Shown: piece by piece, positions 1-12,272 of the stretch
How the letters are laid out: each line of letters begins with the position of its first letter
How positions within the stretch are numbered: position 1 is the first letter of the stretch
Assembly: GCA_964058845.1 (NCBI GenBank)
Contig: CAXKVR010000473.1
Coordinates: forward strand, 1-64,000
Source of the DNA: Carex sylvatica
Taxonomy: Eukaryota > Streptophyta > Magnoliopsida > Poales > Cyperaceae
Direction of reading: 5' to 3'
DNA length: 64,000 nt
Made by a program: the position numbers and the translations under genes
The notes under the pieces: generated by a model
What the model was told of the DNA's origin: nothing
The model's input: only the letters and a program-made list of their open reading frames with translations
Database searches by the model: none

Positions 1-1727
1 AAGGACCTCCTTGCAATCAACCAAGCTCAGTGCTACTGAGTCCTTGGCTGCAAGTCTTCACCGTGGATTGCATGTAATTGAAGAGCAAGAGAACAACCAA
101 AACAATTTAAATCCACGGAGATCTTTTGTTGGCCTTTCCTTTGATCACTTGGCATTGAAAAATCAGTCTCCTCAAAAGGCTGGTGAAGGTGCTACTGCTA
201 CTTTCATGTGCTCTTCTTGCAAGAAGTTGGTAGATGGGAACAGGTCTGAATCGAAAGATTCTCAACTTGTTCTTATCAAAGAGCAACAGGAGAGTGATGA
301 AACAAAGCAGGAAGAATCTACTATAAAGGTATGCTAATTAGGTTGATCAATTTTCAATTAGAGAAAAAGATCAAGAAAAAAAAAAAGAGTTGACATAAGG
401 GAATATTTTCACTTAACAATTTTTTTTCTTTCCTAATTTTGTCAGGATACAAATAAAGTGAGCAACAATATTTCTCAGAGAGAGGTAGATCTCGAGGCCC
501 TATGTGCAGAGCAGAAAGCTAAAATTAATCATCTTACCACTGTGGTATGTTATCCATTATCAACATAGAGCTAGTCTTTTTTACCATAAAAGATGTATCA
601 CGTAATTTACATTTTTTTTTATTGACATATATGTAGGTGGAACAATACAGAAAAGACCAAGTTCTTGACAACAGTGCTAAAGTTGGAGAAACTACTTCAG
701 GATCGGAGCACATGGTTGTTTGTAACATCTCTTAAAAAACAGCTTTTACTTTTATTACTTGGCATAATCATTAGCAATATTTCTTAACTTATGGTTCCTT
801 GAGCAGGAGGAGAGGGAAGATAACCTTCTTGAGAAAATACGAAATGGGGAGGTAACTGACACAGAAAAATACTTGGAAGAGGTAGAAAGGGAGAGACAGA
901 AGTGGACCGAGTCAGAGAGCAGATGGATATCTCTCACTGAGGAACTCAGGTTGGAGCTAGAATCGAACCGTAAGTTTGCAGAGAAGAAGGAGATGGAACT
1001 GACAGAGGAGAAGAAATGCACGGCTGAGCTAGATGATGCAATTCACCGCGCGGTTCTCGGCCATGGCAAAATGGTGGAGCACTATGCAGAGCTCCAGGAG
1101 GCCTACAGTGACCTTTTGGAGAAGCACCGAAGGATGATGGAAGGGATTGCTGAGGTGAAGAGAGCAGCTGCAAAGGCAGGAAGGAAGGGCTGTGGAACCG
1201 CTTTTGCAGCAGCGCTGGCAGCTGAGCTGTCTACGGTAAGGATTGACCGCGAGAAAGAGCGGGCCCAGTTGAAGGAGCAGAACAGGAGGCTTAGAATTCA
1301 GTTACGTGATACTGCTGAAGCTGTGCATGCTGCCGGTGAGCTTCTTGTTCGCCTCAGGGAAGCAGAGGCAGCTCTTGCCCAAGCAAAGGTCAGAGTTTAA
1401 TCACAAAAACACCAGTAGTTAATTATACCCATAACATATGTCATTAAATAATTCTGACAAATGTGACTTGGTGTTGATAATTTGGTGCAGAATAATTGCG
1501 AGGGGGCACAGCAGGAGAATGCAAAACTGAAGAAACAGATTGAGAAGATAAAGAAGAAGCACGTGCTAGAGGTGGCGACAATGAAGAATTATCTAGCCGA
1601 GAGTCGGCTTCCGGAAGCAGCACTGGAGCCCTACTACTGTGCGGATTCAGAGATAGTAGAGGAGTCTGTTGCTCCGATAAATGAAAGTCAGTCATGGCGA
1701 GCTGCCTTTGCACCGGCATACGAGTAA
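1..1727 (+). CDS. Kinesin-12 family protein (PAKRP1/KIN-12A-B type), C-terminal part
   Basis: This is the 3' end of a phragmoplast-associated kinesin; the motor domain lies outside the window. Exons read from the sequence are 2-328 (5' end cut by the window), 446-544, 637-714, 807-1388 and 1491-1727, all with GT-AG introns and all in phase. The first exon carries the block [16 protein letters not shown] followed by CSSCKK, which resembles the tail of Arabidopsis PAKRP1 proteins as I remember them. Exon 4 (194 codons) is almost pure charged coiled coil rich in E, K, R and L. The protein ends [13 protein letters not shown]. Known members sit at the phragmoplast midzone and organise microtubule plus ends during plant cytokinesis. 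That role is inferred from family membership; only the tail is seen here. Confidence 0.85.
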
Positions 1728-2690
1728 AAGTGCAAAACCTTGTGCTTCTGTCCGGCAAATTGATGTTTGTTGACAGAGAGCAGAAGTTATTCGATTTGTA
1801 TTGTATTTTTTTCTTAAAGAATTATTTTACTTCATTTAATTGTTTGTCGATTTCATGTCAACATGAAGGGGTGTGGTTTACTGGTTTGTACTGTTTCAGT
1901 CACAATTTTTATTGACATATTGCGTCTTCTCTGTGCTAGTCCCACAATTTTCAGATTCTTTTTCGTAATTCATGAAAGTACACTCTAGTATTAGTAATTC
2001 ATTCCACGGTATATGTCACTTACCCAAAAAAAAAATCTGACATGCTTTTTACTTCGCTGACAAAGGCAAAAAGTTTATACACTTCATTAAGCAATTGTTG
2101 TGAGATTTGATAACAGATTTGTTCACCAAGCTGATTTTAATTCTATATACATTTTTTATTTCTATATTTCGTTTCCCAGCTTTAGTTTATGAAGATTTTA
2201 AAATCTACATATTTCCACCTAAACCCGGTTGGGATGGGAAAAACATTTTGGTTTTGTTTGGAGCAATTTTTTACTTTTGTGAAGCATAAACTACCACATT
2301 TATTTATATTCGATTAAACAATGTGGGTTATAGAAGTGCACATATGTGACCTACCACATATATTTGATAAGATGAAGAGCCAAAGCTAAATTATCTCCGA
2401 TAACTGCCACTAGTTACGCAGCTTGTTTATTTTAACTACATTGGTTCGTACCAGTAGTTTGTTATAGACACTGTAATGCTGAGGCAGTTTGATAAAAGCT
2501 GCACAGTCAATTGAGAAAACTAAGCAACATTGAAACGGAAATTCAAAGAATGCCCATCGATCAGTTTGAAACATCAATTCTTCTTGGTAAAATACATGAA
2601 ATTGAACCAGTTTCTGGTAATTGAAAATAAACCTAAGTAGATTAATTTGACAACCGTTAATTCAACCAAAAAGTCAGGATTTCATCTTCT
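1728..2690. other. Convergent intergenic region, 3' UTRs
   Basis: The kinesin gene on the plus strand and the LOG-like gene on the minus strand converge here. The stretch is AT-rich with short A and T runs and should contain both 3' untranslated regions. I see no further gene or clear repeat. Confidence 0.6.
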
Positions 2691-4645
2691 TCAAATATAA
2701 GAACCTGTACCCTGGTTTACATACTTTTCAATATCATAATTCCTTTTGCTTGCACAAATCCCGTAAAACTCAGCCAAGTATTCCAGAGCTTCAAAATTGC
2801 TGTTGCAAACTGTCCAAAGGGACTCCACCTCTCCAGTAGCAACAGTGCCCCACTGCTCACAAACTTCTATGAACTCCAGAAGTTTTGTGTAGTAACCATC
2901 ATAATTTAAAAGCACAAAAGGAACCGGGAACTTCGATCCAATTCTTTCAAGTTGAATCAGCGCAAGTATCTCAAATATCTCATCTGCTGTCCCTATACCA
3001 CCTGGCAGAGCAACAATGGCCGTCTTCTCTGATGGATCATTCCGCACTATTGCATCCACTAGTCCATGCTTTCTTGCAGAGAAAAACCTGCTTGAAATGT
3101 CGTGTACTTAATTTTGTGTTTCTCTCATAATGCTACTAGTAGAGTGAGGCTATGGTACTATGCATAGCGCAGGTCTGTGCTATGGATCAATATCTCCATT
3201 TTCAAAGTCCAAACAATCAGTGTGAACCATTCAACATGATCTCCATATAAACATGTACTTGTAGATCAAATTTTATATTTTTCAGAATTTTTTACTATTT
3301 TTTAGATAGGTAGAAAATCACTTGACCTAAAAATTCTAGACCATTTAAAAGTACTGACTTTTTACCTATCTAAAAAAATAGTAGAAATAAATATAAAATT
3401 TAGCGTGCAAGTACATCTTCATATGTAGATCACCTTGAACAGTTCAGATCAACTATTTCTACTTTGGAAACGAAAATATTGATCTGTAGTACGGACCAAT
3501 CTGTGCTATGCATAGTACCATGGCCTCACTCCTACAAATATATCAACTTAGTTTGGTCAAAATTACATGCGTACCTACATGTAAAATAAGTATCAGGAGG
3601 CAAGTAAGGATGAAAGTTGGAACTTGTCCATTCACCGGCCTCCTTACCAATTTTGAAACCACCAACTGGTTTCTTAGCCTGAAGTGCACCTCTAGTAACG
3701 GCATCCATCAAACCTGGACCGGCTCCTGTCCAGGTTGTGCAGTCTAACATTTTGGCTACCTGCAGTTTATTTACAAGATTGTCTCGAAGTATCAGTGCTA
3801 CTGTGAGGCTTCTCGGCACAAAAAAGGAGCTTTGCCTGAGATTTCAGAAATCTCTCCTGTCTGACAACTTACCAACAGGTGGTACCCACTAACCGATCAT
3901 GCCACAGTATAATAAAAATAGTTATGGATGCAAGTTCCTACAGGAACAAATGACACGTATTTGTTTTCTTAGACATTTTGACAAGCACCAGTGATCAGAT
4001 GGGTATGGCCCCTATCAAATGCACTGATTCTCTGAGGCATTTCAACAAGCATCTAGAGTGTGTGGTAATCAAGAAGGGAAAATGATGAGAATTCTTTCCC
4101 CAAGCATGCAAGAAGCACCTATTCGCTAAAATCCAAAAACTGATGCATCAATTTTCTTACCAACTCAACAAGCGTACATCAACTTGGACATGACAATTTG
4201 AATATGCCCACAATTGGCATTAAAAACTACCAACAAAAAAAATAAAAATAAAGAGATTAATAGAGAAAGAAAGGCATGCCTCTCTAGATAACTCAAGAGC
4301 AAGAAGATAATGGGGATAAGCTGGTTGAACTCGGGAAGAACCGAGGTACAAAGCTCCCCGGCCAAGCCGGTGCACCAATTGGTAGCATCTCTGGATCTCC
4401 TTTTTGACCTCCAGGGGACTGCTCCTCTCAGTCTCACCATCAATACCACCACCACCTAGTGCCGGTACCACTGTCAAAGTTTGGTTGGTACTCAATTGGA
4501 GTTGCAACTGGGACTGAAACTGTGGTGATGGGTAAATAGAGATGGAAGGATTGAATTGAAAACGCATAGCAGGAGGCAGCAAAAAGAGCTGCCTTTTGCG
4601 GCTAATTGTACCATGCCCGGTACCAATGGCTGCCAACACTTCCAT
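2691..4645 (-). CDS. LOG-family (TIGR00730-type) phosphoribohydrolase-like protein
   Basis: The gene has three exons on the minus strand: 4645-4280 (122 codons), 3759-3575 and 3087-2691, giving about 315 residues. The diagnostic motifs are GAGPGLMDA (about residues 134-142), the KPVGGFKIGKEAGEW block, and PGGIGTADE (212-220), which fits the family pattern PGGxGTxxE. LOG enzymes release free-base cytokinin from the riboside monophosphate; relatives were once annotated as lysine decarboxylases. This copy differs from short (about 210-residue) LOG proteins by an N-terminal extension of about 100 residues, so it resembles the longer 'putative lysine decarboxylase' plant group, whose substrate I would not assume to be cytokinin. 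The first intron appears to use a GC donor (GAG|GCATGC). The start at 4645 is the first in-frame ATG; a second ATG lies 26 codons downstream. Intron 2 contains a transposon (3142-3531). Confidence 0.85.
3142..3531. mobile_element. TIR element, GAGTGAGGC family, copy 1 (in intron 2 of the LOG-like gene)
   Basis: Terminal inverted repeats begin GAGTGAGGCTATGGTACT and end with the complement, including CTATGCATAG. Flanks are CTACTAGTA on the left and CTACAAATA on the right, a 9 bp target duplication with two mismatches. The 390 bp body is AT-rich and itself partly palindromic around the word GGTAGAAAATCACTTGA. It has no coding capacity. The 9 bp duplication suggests a non-autonomous Mutator-like element (inference). 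Confidence 0.85.
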
Positions 4646-4782
4646 TTTTTTTTTTCTGTTTTGAGCGACAAAATGATCTCTGACTCCAACAGAAAGGTTC
4701 AGAACTCTGTAGGTGGTGGTGGTTTAAAAGAAAAACAGAATCTGATTCTCACTTTATAGCCCTTATTATTTTGTTTTATTTT

Positions 4783-4813
4783 CTTTTCTTTCTTTTCTTT
4801 TCTTTTCTTTTCA
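4783..4813. repeat. TTTTC microsatellite
   Basis: Imperfect tandem copies of TTTTC/TTTC lie upstream of the LOG-like gene start. On the coding strand this reads as a GA-rich tract of the kind common near plant 5' leaders. Confidence 0.7.
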
Positions 4814-5193
4814 TGGAAGAGCAGTTTTAAATTCAGGTATAAAAATTAAATAATCTCTAAAATAAAATGGAAAAAAAATTTACTTTTCGTTACTTTTAGC
4901 TTCTTCTTTTTTTTTTTGAAAATTTGGCAGTGGCTGTTGCTGCCAAAGGTTTTACTGTTTTACATTATAATACACAGCGGAGAGGAGATAGGAGAGACGA
5001 ACAGGAGTTAATTGGACTTAGAAAACGATTTCTTTAAAAATATATATATATATTTAGAAAGCAATTTCTGTAAACAATATCTTACTAAATTTAAAAATTA
5101 CGCTATATTTTAAAAAAAAATAAAATAAGAAGTGACGGCGTACTTTTATATATAAAAACACTCATGCTTTTATGTATTGCTTTCTTGAGAAAA

Positions 5194-5351
5194 GGAGCAC
5201 CATTTTATTCTTTAATCTAAACCGTTCAAAAGTGATCAAACGATTTTAATTACATCTTATTCATTTTAATATATTATATTAATATAAAAAAAAAATTAAA
5301 GACGTTTGATCGATTTTTAACAGTTCGGATTGAAGAATAGGAGGGTGCTCC
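5194..5351. mobile_element. Small foldback element (GGAGCACC ends)
   Basis: The left arm starts GGAGCACCATTTTATTC and the right arm is its imperfect complement ending GGGTGCTCC. The arms are about 55 bp around an AT-rich centre. No clear target duplication was found, so the superfamily is not assigned. Confidence 0.6.
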
Positions 5352-5392
5352 AGCAGATTTGAATCCCTTCGGACGTGGTTATCCAATTTAAT

Positions 5393-5736
5393 AGTTTGGC
5401 TAGTATAACATCAGTGTCATTCTATATAACACCAAGTCTAAAACCAATCAAATCGACTTAAAACGGTAAATCCAAACCGTTCAAACCGATCTGCTTCGTT
5501 AGCTGTGCGTTTACATGCAAAATTTATAACTTTTCGAATTTATTTAGTATTAGATCAAGCAGTCAAATATGTGAGTTTTTAAGTTAATTTTAATACATTA
5601 ATTTTTCAATATTTTTACCGCTTGATTTGATACTAAAATAACTCAAAAATATAAAAAAATTGTATGTAAACACATCACACATAATACATAATGTAAATTA
5701 GGTTGAAATGTCATTAATGTTACGCTAGTCAAAACT
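5393..5736. mobile_element. Foldback element with nested inverted repeats
   Basis: The outer arms read AGTTTGGCTAGTATAACATC on the left and the complement of an AGTTTTGACTAGCGTAACAT-like arm on the right. A second, inner inverted pair (GTTTACATGCAAAATT / AATTGTATGTAAAC) lies inside. It is non-coding. The boundaries are approximate. Confidence 0.55.
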
Positions 5737-6022
5737 CTTTAATGAGTAGAACTGAAAAGCACGTTACCAAGCCCGTGGTGTACAAATCCAAAAGCCCGTT
5801 TGCATCAAATCTAACCCCAAATTTGGTAATTGCAAATCTACCTCACCAAATTTGAAAGTTCCATTTTTCCCACTTTCTTTAAACAAAAGTTGCACACTGA
5901 GGAATAAAGCAGTATTACAATTTATTCATTGAAATAATCTATCAAATTTATTCCTTCCGTCTAAAATATGTATCAGGCAAAACTAAGATTAAGACATTAA
6001 AAGCAAAAACAAATATTGAAAC

Positions 6023-6223
6023 TAGGGGTGTAAACTGATAGGATATTTTCCGATTTCGTTCAGATCTGAATCTAAAAAATTACTTAAATTATCCGATTTG
6101 AATTTATATCCGAGATTATCCGTATCCGTATCTATATCCAAAAAATTATAACGAATAATGATACAGTAAAAATTTTAACTATTCGTAACTATTTGTATCA
6201 GTATCTGACCGTTTACATCCCTA
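6023..6223. mobile_element. hAT-like MITE with perfect 8 bp target duplication
   Basis: The 201 bp element begins TAGGGGTGTAAAC and ends GTTTACATCCCTA. It is flanked on both sides by ATTGAAAC (6015-6022 and 6224-6231). Ends of the form TAGGGG..CCCTA and an 8 bp duplication are hallmarks of hAT elements. The body is AT-rich and non-coding. Confidence 0.88.
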
Positions 6224-6627
6224 ATTGAAACCAAGGGATGCACAAGCTGAACCTAATTACATGTCTACATTCACACAGTGAGTCCGGATCCCAACTCATA
6301 TTTTTAGATCCAAACCGTTCAATAAGAATCCTTGTCATGCATAACAGTCTCAGTACATTTACATGGTAATCCTTTGTCATGCATACTGCACAGTACAAAT
6401 GCGACAAAGAAGAACTGAAACACGCAGATCAATGAAAATAATCTCATGAAATTATCGGCACAATAGCAATAATAACTGCTAGTGTCTGAACAATAGTATG
6501 TACCTTTTTCTTTGATTTCTCTATGGCGATCGAGCTAATTTATTAAAACATATATAAAAATAACTGTCATTGCAGCTACATTTTCTGAATAACCCAGCAA
6601 CATAAATATCCGACAGTTCTAATGCTT

Positions 6628-9373
6628 TCAAGAAGTGAGTATTTTAACAAATTCATCCTTTAAATGACTGTTTGATGCTGCTGCTCTCCTGGCCATCAGA
6701 TTCAGCTCCCCACCATCCCTGAACCATTTGAATGCATATATAATTAATCTACATATCGTACTCTTTCCTTTAATCATACAGCATTAGATAGAGAGAAAAG
6801 AGAGGCTCACGGATCAAATACAAGACCCCCGGCTTCTTGAACAATCACTACTCCAGCAGCAATGTCCCTACACAACCAACGAAACCTGTTATTGCTCGTC
6901 ACAAACAAATATTCATAGATCCATTTTAATAGTGGTAAAATCCAAGGATCAAAATCTCAATTATCAGTAAAAATCCATTTATGGCTTTGTTAGAGTTCAT
7001 TATTTTTCCATTTAAATAAAAAAAAAATTGGTTTATTTGGTGCTATAACTGCTATAACAGTAAGACTAGCCCAATGAAAATGATTGGTCAGCAACAATAT
7101 AAACCGCCCACTTTATAATATTTTCCCTTGTGACATCCTGCCACTAGAATCACAAAATGCATACGGACAAGCAAGAGAGAGAGGAGGGGAAGGTACCAGG
7201 GACCACCAAATCCAATCTCATAGCAAAGATCGAGCCTGCCGCATGCAATTCCACAGAAATTCATAGCTAAGGATCCACACATCCTAATAGATCTAACCTG
7301 CAAATAGAGATGTGTTGAGTAAGGGAATCACTTAATTGCTTTTGAGGTAGATATAAGCAGTAAAAAAAACTGAGTGAAAAAAAATAAGCTACCTTGAAGA
7401 GTAACTTGTTAATTCTGTTTGTTGTACCATCTACTGTTGCAACATCTCTAGTTGTTCCAGCCTGCTCATATCTTGCTTCCATTAGATAAATCTCACACAA
7501 ATTATATTCCTTTTTCAAAACTACTCAAATTCATTCATTCTCTTGCAGATACTTAATAATCGACTCAGATATGATTACAAAATGCAGCTTCTGGTATTTA
7601 CTAAAGCCACACACTCATGCAAATAATAATGTATCATGACAGTAAAAATAAAACAACAGCACATGCACATATTCATGGGCTATGATTACAACTGACATAC
7701 TGAGCATAGTGTCTGTACGTACCTCAGTAACAAGAAGCGCTTTTACGAGCTCATCTTGAGACGAAGCTGTTAAAGTTAAAGAAGTGTTAGTACCATATCA
7801 ACCAATGAAAATAACAAATATCAAATGAAAATTAAAGATGACAAAAATCATAGATTACCTTTAATAGGTGTACCATTAAGAAAAGCACCTTGTCCCCGGA
7901 CACCAGTAAAAAGCTACAAATTAAGTTATAAGCGAATCAAATTTACTATTCTACCTGGCCAGTACCATTTAACAGTATAGGTTACAGCCCCAGAATCCCA
8001 ACCAAAGAATACCAAGCAACAGCATTGTCATGATATATAGTTAAAGAGAAAAACAAGGAATGAGTGAAGTTGTCAAACCTCATTTAATATGGGGTTGTAT
8101 ATGACGCCAATTGTAGGAATTTTTCCAATTGTGAGACCAATAGAAACGCACACAAATGGGAACCTGCATGACCATTTTTCCATTAGATATTTTCACACGA
8201 ATTAAAGCACGCACCATCATGTAAAAGTATTAAAATAGAAAAGAGTGCAATATTTTTTTTTCTAATGAAGTGTGTATTATATTACCCGTGCACAAAGTTG
8301 GTGGTCCCATCCAGAGGATCCACGATCCATGTAGGATGGTCCGTAAGCTCATCAGTTCCAAACACTGAGGATGTTTCTTCACCAATTAACTGTCACCAAA
8401 ATGACAGTAAGCATTATTCTGTTACTGATTTACTGTTGTTATTATTAGATAATCATAATTAAGATGAAGGATCCAATGCCGGTGTTCATTGGTCAAACAG
8501 TGACAACTTCTATTTTGTGCTTAAATTGAACAGTTTAAACCTTGGATGTGTTTACATCATCTCAATTACATGTGTATACAAAAATCATAGAATTTTGACT
8601 TCAATTCAATAGACATCAAGAGATTGGAAAAAATTGTCAAAACTTGATTTGTTGATTTATTAGCTTGTGATGCATACTGAAATGGAGTCCAATGATTCAT
8701 TAAATTACTTTTTGGTTGAAAGTTCAAACAATAGGTATTTGAGATCCAATTTTATTGGCACCAGCATCTTTAGCATTGGATCCATATTCAATTAATATAA
8801 GCATAATCAATTGGACAGAAAGATTATAAAGAGAGTTCTAAGTAAATACCTTGTGATTGGGATAGTGTTTCTTAAGGTGATTGAAGATAAGCTCCTCACA
8901 TGCCTTGTCAGTTTCAGTAACTAAATCAACCTACATTCAACAATTACTGTTCAAAATCAATACTACTACTAATACTACTATTCGATTCCAATAAATAATA
9001 CAACTCTTCCAGACAAAAAAAAATATCAATAATAATCTCACCCGCCCCTTGTGCTCCACATTCTTTTTCTGGTAAAATCCTTTGCGAATAATCTGAGCAC
9101 AAAAGAGAGAAAATTTTCGTAAATAATCTCCTGACCTAAATCTACTTGATTCAGTTAAATTTTACAAGATCGATATCAACTAATACATAAACAGTAAAAG
9201 CTTACTTCACCAGCAGCCTTTGCTGCCTCCACGGCTACAGCGAGCATATCGGAAAGTGAAGCTGCAATTGGAGAAAAGTAATGAGCAATCAAAACTGTGA
9301 AACAAATGTAAGGGACTGGATACTCGATATATCAACCAGCGCCATTAATGGCGATCATACCTTCATCACCCAT
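6628..9373 (-). CDS. VTC4: Inositol monophosphatase family, VTC4-type (L-galactose-1-phosphate / myo-inositol-1-phosphate phosphatase)
   Basis: Twelve exons on the minus strand: 9373-9361, 9261-9206, 9092-9042, 8930-8850, 8389-8286, 8163-8079, 7913-7859, 7766-7723, 7461-7393, 7297-7197, 6867-6811 and 6718-6628. They encode 268 residues, close to the roughly 270 of plant VTC4/IMP. The Mg-binding and catalytic motifs are intact: GEE (70-72), [12 protein letters not shown] (88-99) and WDIAAG (220-225), whose D221 matches the second metal site of the family. Plant enzymes of this type dephosphorylate L-galactose-1-phosphate in ascorbate synthesis and myo-inositol-1-phosphate in inositol synthesis; both roles come from the family. 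The first exon is only 13 bp (ATGGGTGATGAAG), and the start is fixed by its splice to GCT TCA CTT TCC. No plastid-targeting extension is seen, consistent with a cytosolic enzyme. Confidence 0.93.
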
Positions 9374-10899
9374 TTCGCCTCTGTGTCTTTCTTTTATCTC
9401 GCTCTCTCTCGCTTTTTCTGGTTCGTCTAACACCTGACCCTACTCGGCCCCGGCAAGAAGACATATATGCTCAGTTACACACAAAAAGGAGTGCTGGATT
9501 CACTTAGGTAACAGAATATTTCAGTTTAGATCCAGATCGTTCGATCATAATCCGGCCAATCTGGACAGAGATGGAAATCAGATCGAACAGTCCAGATCAT
9601 AACCAAAATTTCTGTTGCCTCAGCCTCATGTGATATGAATTCCACAGAAAGAGGTAAGACCAATTTCCAGCAAAATACACGCTGCCTGAACCTAGACAGT
9701 TGGCACTTGACTCCAATAGTTATTTTATTAATTCGATCATTCAATTTGGTACATGTATAAATTTAAAAATATATTCGATGGTTGAATAGATCTGTTATTC
9801 GAGCTATTTCAAAACTTTATATATCTCTACTTAGTGAGTATATAATAATATGCACATTACCGTCAACTTGTTTTATGGATCTTTTTTTTATATTTTCAGA
9901 ATTTAAACGGTTGATACGGTTGATATAGACTGTTCAACTATACTTGGTTCTCCATGTGAAACTATAATTGGAGAGTAAATTTTAGCTATACTTTTAAATA
10001 GGTAAAAGTTAACTTGATTTAAAATTTATAGACCAGATGAAAGTAGTGATTTTATCTATCTAAAATAAATATAAAATTTGATTTCTATTTACATTTTTAT
10101 ATGGAGATTATATGTTTAATAGTTTAGATTCACTGTTTGAACTTTGAAAACAGAGATACAGATTACCATAGTCTTACGTTCAAAAAAATTAAATCAAAAT
10201 TAGTCGTATAAATTAGTTTATTAAGATTATTATTGTAAGGATATATATTTAAATATAAAATAATTATCACATCATGCATGTATTTTATTGCTTTACTAAT
10301 CTTAACTAAAACGTAAAATATGATCCAAAATTTATTTCTAGGGTGTGATCCTAATCCGATTAATTCAATCAATCCAACCGACCCAGCCCAGAAATGATGG
10401 CTTCAGATTTTAATTCGTTAGAAGAAGTTGAGCAAATAAAATTTGGATACATATTTGTAAAAGAAGTTGAGCAAAATCCGACCTGATCGTTAAAATTTTG
10501 TTTCAAGAAAAAATTGTTACATGTAAGTATCTAACTATAACAATGTGGCAGCTTGGTAAGTTTTAAATTTTCAATAAAAACTCTATCTATGTTTTTTGTA
10601 AGTTGGAATACATTATGTTTTTTCATCATACTTATAATTGTAACAAGTTCTTTTTTTAATATAACATACGGAACTCGCAAAATATTAGGGCATCAAACAA
10701 AAAAAATGAATAATAATTATGTTCGTTCATGACAGCTTGTACCGAATTCATCACCAATGAATATGCGCACAAAATTATAACTTTACTTGATGTTTGTGCC
10801 GACAAGGTACTCATTTATTGTGGAGGAATCCAGAATAAACAGTTGTTTAGTGAATATATTCTCATTTCTCTGTAATTTAATAGAATCTACTTGTTCGTG
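9374..10899. other. Phosphatase gene promoter and AT-rich intergenic DNA
   Basis: The region just upstream of 9373 is rich in GA/CT (a 5' leader of the minus-strand phosphatase gene). Between about 9880 and 10160 the sequence resembles the decayed body of the GAGTGAGGC-family elements (words such as TTTATCTATCTAAAATAAATATAAAATTTGAT), but I could not find terminal repeats there. No gene is visible. Confidence 0.5.
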
Positions 10900-12272
10900 C
10901 TGATATTTTTAAAAATACTCAAAAAATAAAACAAAATATTAAGAATAATCGGAGTTTGAGAAAAAATTTAAAAATGCTCAAACCGTACAGAATATTTACG
11001 ATTTGGAATTAAAATTCCAAACTGTATAGAATATTTACGGTCCAGATTTTTTATTTTTTCAAACCATATAGAATATTTACGGTTTGGATTTTTTTTTTTT
11101 TAAGAGGGTTTAGGATTTATTGGAATTTAGTTTAGTTTGTGTTTGGAGATTATGTTATTCAGTTTGTTTGAAATTTAGATTAGTTTGAATTATTAAGTTA
11201 GAGGTTTGTATGAATTGTTAAGTTAGAGTGTTTCTGAGCCCAACTTTGCAGTATTAACATCGTAGAACAAGACTGTGAAGTTTCATACAAAACGTGTGAA
11301 AATGTCTTGCTATGTTAACCAGAGATGCAAAGTTGGGCTCAGAAACATTCCTTTAGCAGTTCGGGCAATTTTTGAGAGATAGTATCTCTTGATCTGATTT
11401 GAGATTTTGTATGAAACTTCACAGCCTTGTTCTACGATGTTAAGACTGCATGTCAGTCAATTTTCATAATTTTTGAAGATGCCTTGCTATGTTACCCAGA
11501 TATGCAAAGTTGGGCTCAGAAACACTTCTTCAGCAATTCGAACAATTTTTTAGAGATGATATCTCACGATCTGTTTTGAGATTTTGTATGAAACTTCACA
11601 GTCTTGTTCTACGATGTTAAGACTGCATGTCAGTCAATTTTCATAATTTTTGAAAATGTCTTGCTATGTTAACCAGAGATGCAAAGTTGGGCTCAGAAGC
11701 ACTCCTTCAGCAGTTTGGGCAATTTTTGAGATATGATATCTCACGATCTGTTTTAAGATTTTGTATGAAACTTCACAGTCTTGTTCTACAATGTTAAGAT
11801 TGCATGTCGGTCAATTTTCATGATTTTTGAAGATGTCCTGCTATGTTAACCAAAGGTGCAAAATTGGGCTTAGAAGCACTCCTTCAGCAGTTTCGGACAA
11901 TTTTTGAGAGATGGTATCTCACGATATGTTTTAACCAGAGGTGCAAAGTTGGGCTCAGAAACACTCTAACTTAACAATTCAAACTAATCTAAATTCCAAA
12001 CAAACTTAATAACATAATCTCCAAACACAAACTAAACTAAATTTCAATAAACCCTAAACTCTCTTAAAAAAAAAAAAAAATTTCAAACCGTAAATATTCT
12101 ATATGGTTTGAAATAAATAAAAAAATCTAGACTGTAAATATTCTATACGGTTCGAAATTGTAATTCTAAACTGTAAATATTCTGTACGGTTTGGGCATTT
12201 TTAAGATTTTTCTCAAACTCCGATTATTCTTAATATTTTATTTTATTTTTTGGATATTTTTAAAAATGTCGG
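10900..12272. mobile_element. Mutator-like non-autonomous element with long TIRs and internal tandem repeats
   Basis: The element of 1373 bp is bounded by the exact 9 bp duplication TTGTTCGTG (10891-10899 and 12273-12281). Terminal inverted repeats start CTGATATTTTTAAAAATA on the left and CCGACATTTTTAAAAATA (complement) on the right, and run about 340-350 bp inward. The core between the arms is a tandem array with a 177 bp period. Long TIRs plus a 9 bp duplication point to the Mutator superfamily. There is no transposase reading frame, so movement would need a helper element. Confidence 0.9.
11324..11955. repeat. 177 bp tandem repeat array inside the Mutator-like element
   Basis: The word GCAAAGTTGGGCTCAGAA recurs near 11326, 11504, 11680, 11857 (one copy with changes) and 11941, spaced 178, 176, 177 and 84 bp. 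Each unit also holds GATTTTGTATGAAACTTCAC and TTGTTCTACGATGTTAAG. The last unit is truncated where the right TIR starts, and the inverted form of the same word at about 11236 is in the left TIR. Confidence 0.9.

Larger units (their letters stand above)
4646..6627. other. Intergenic region with LOG-like gene promoter and small foldback elements
   Basis: This lies upstream of the LOG-like gene and downstream of the phosphatase gene, both on the minus strand. It contains a TTTTC-type simple repeat (about 4783-4813), three small inverted-repeat elements listed separately, and otherwise AT-rich sequence without open reading frames of note. Confidence 0.6.
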
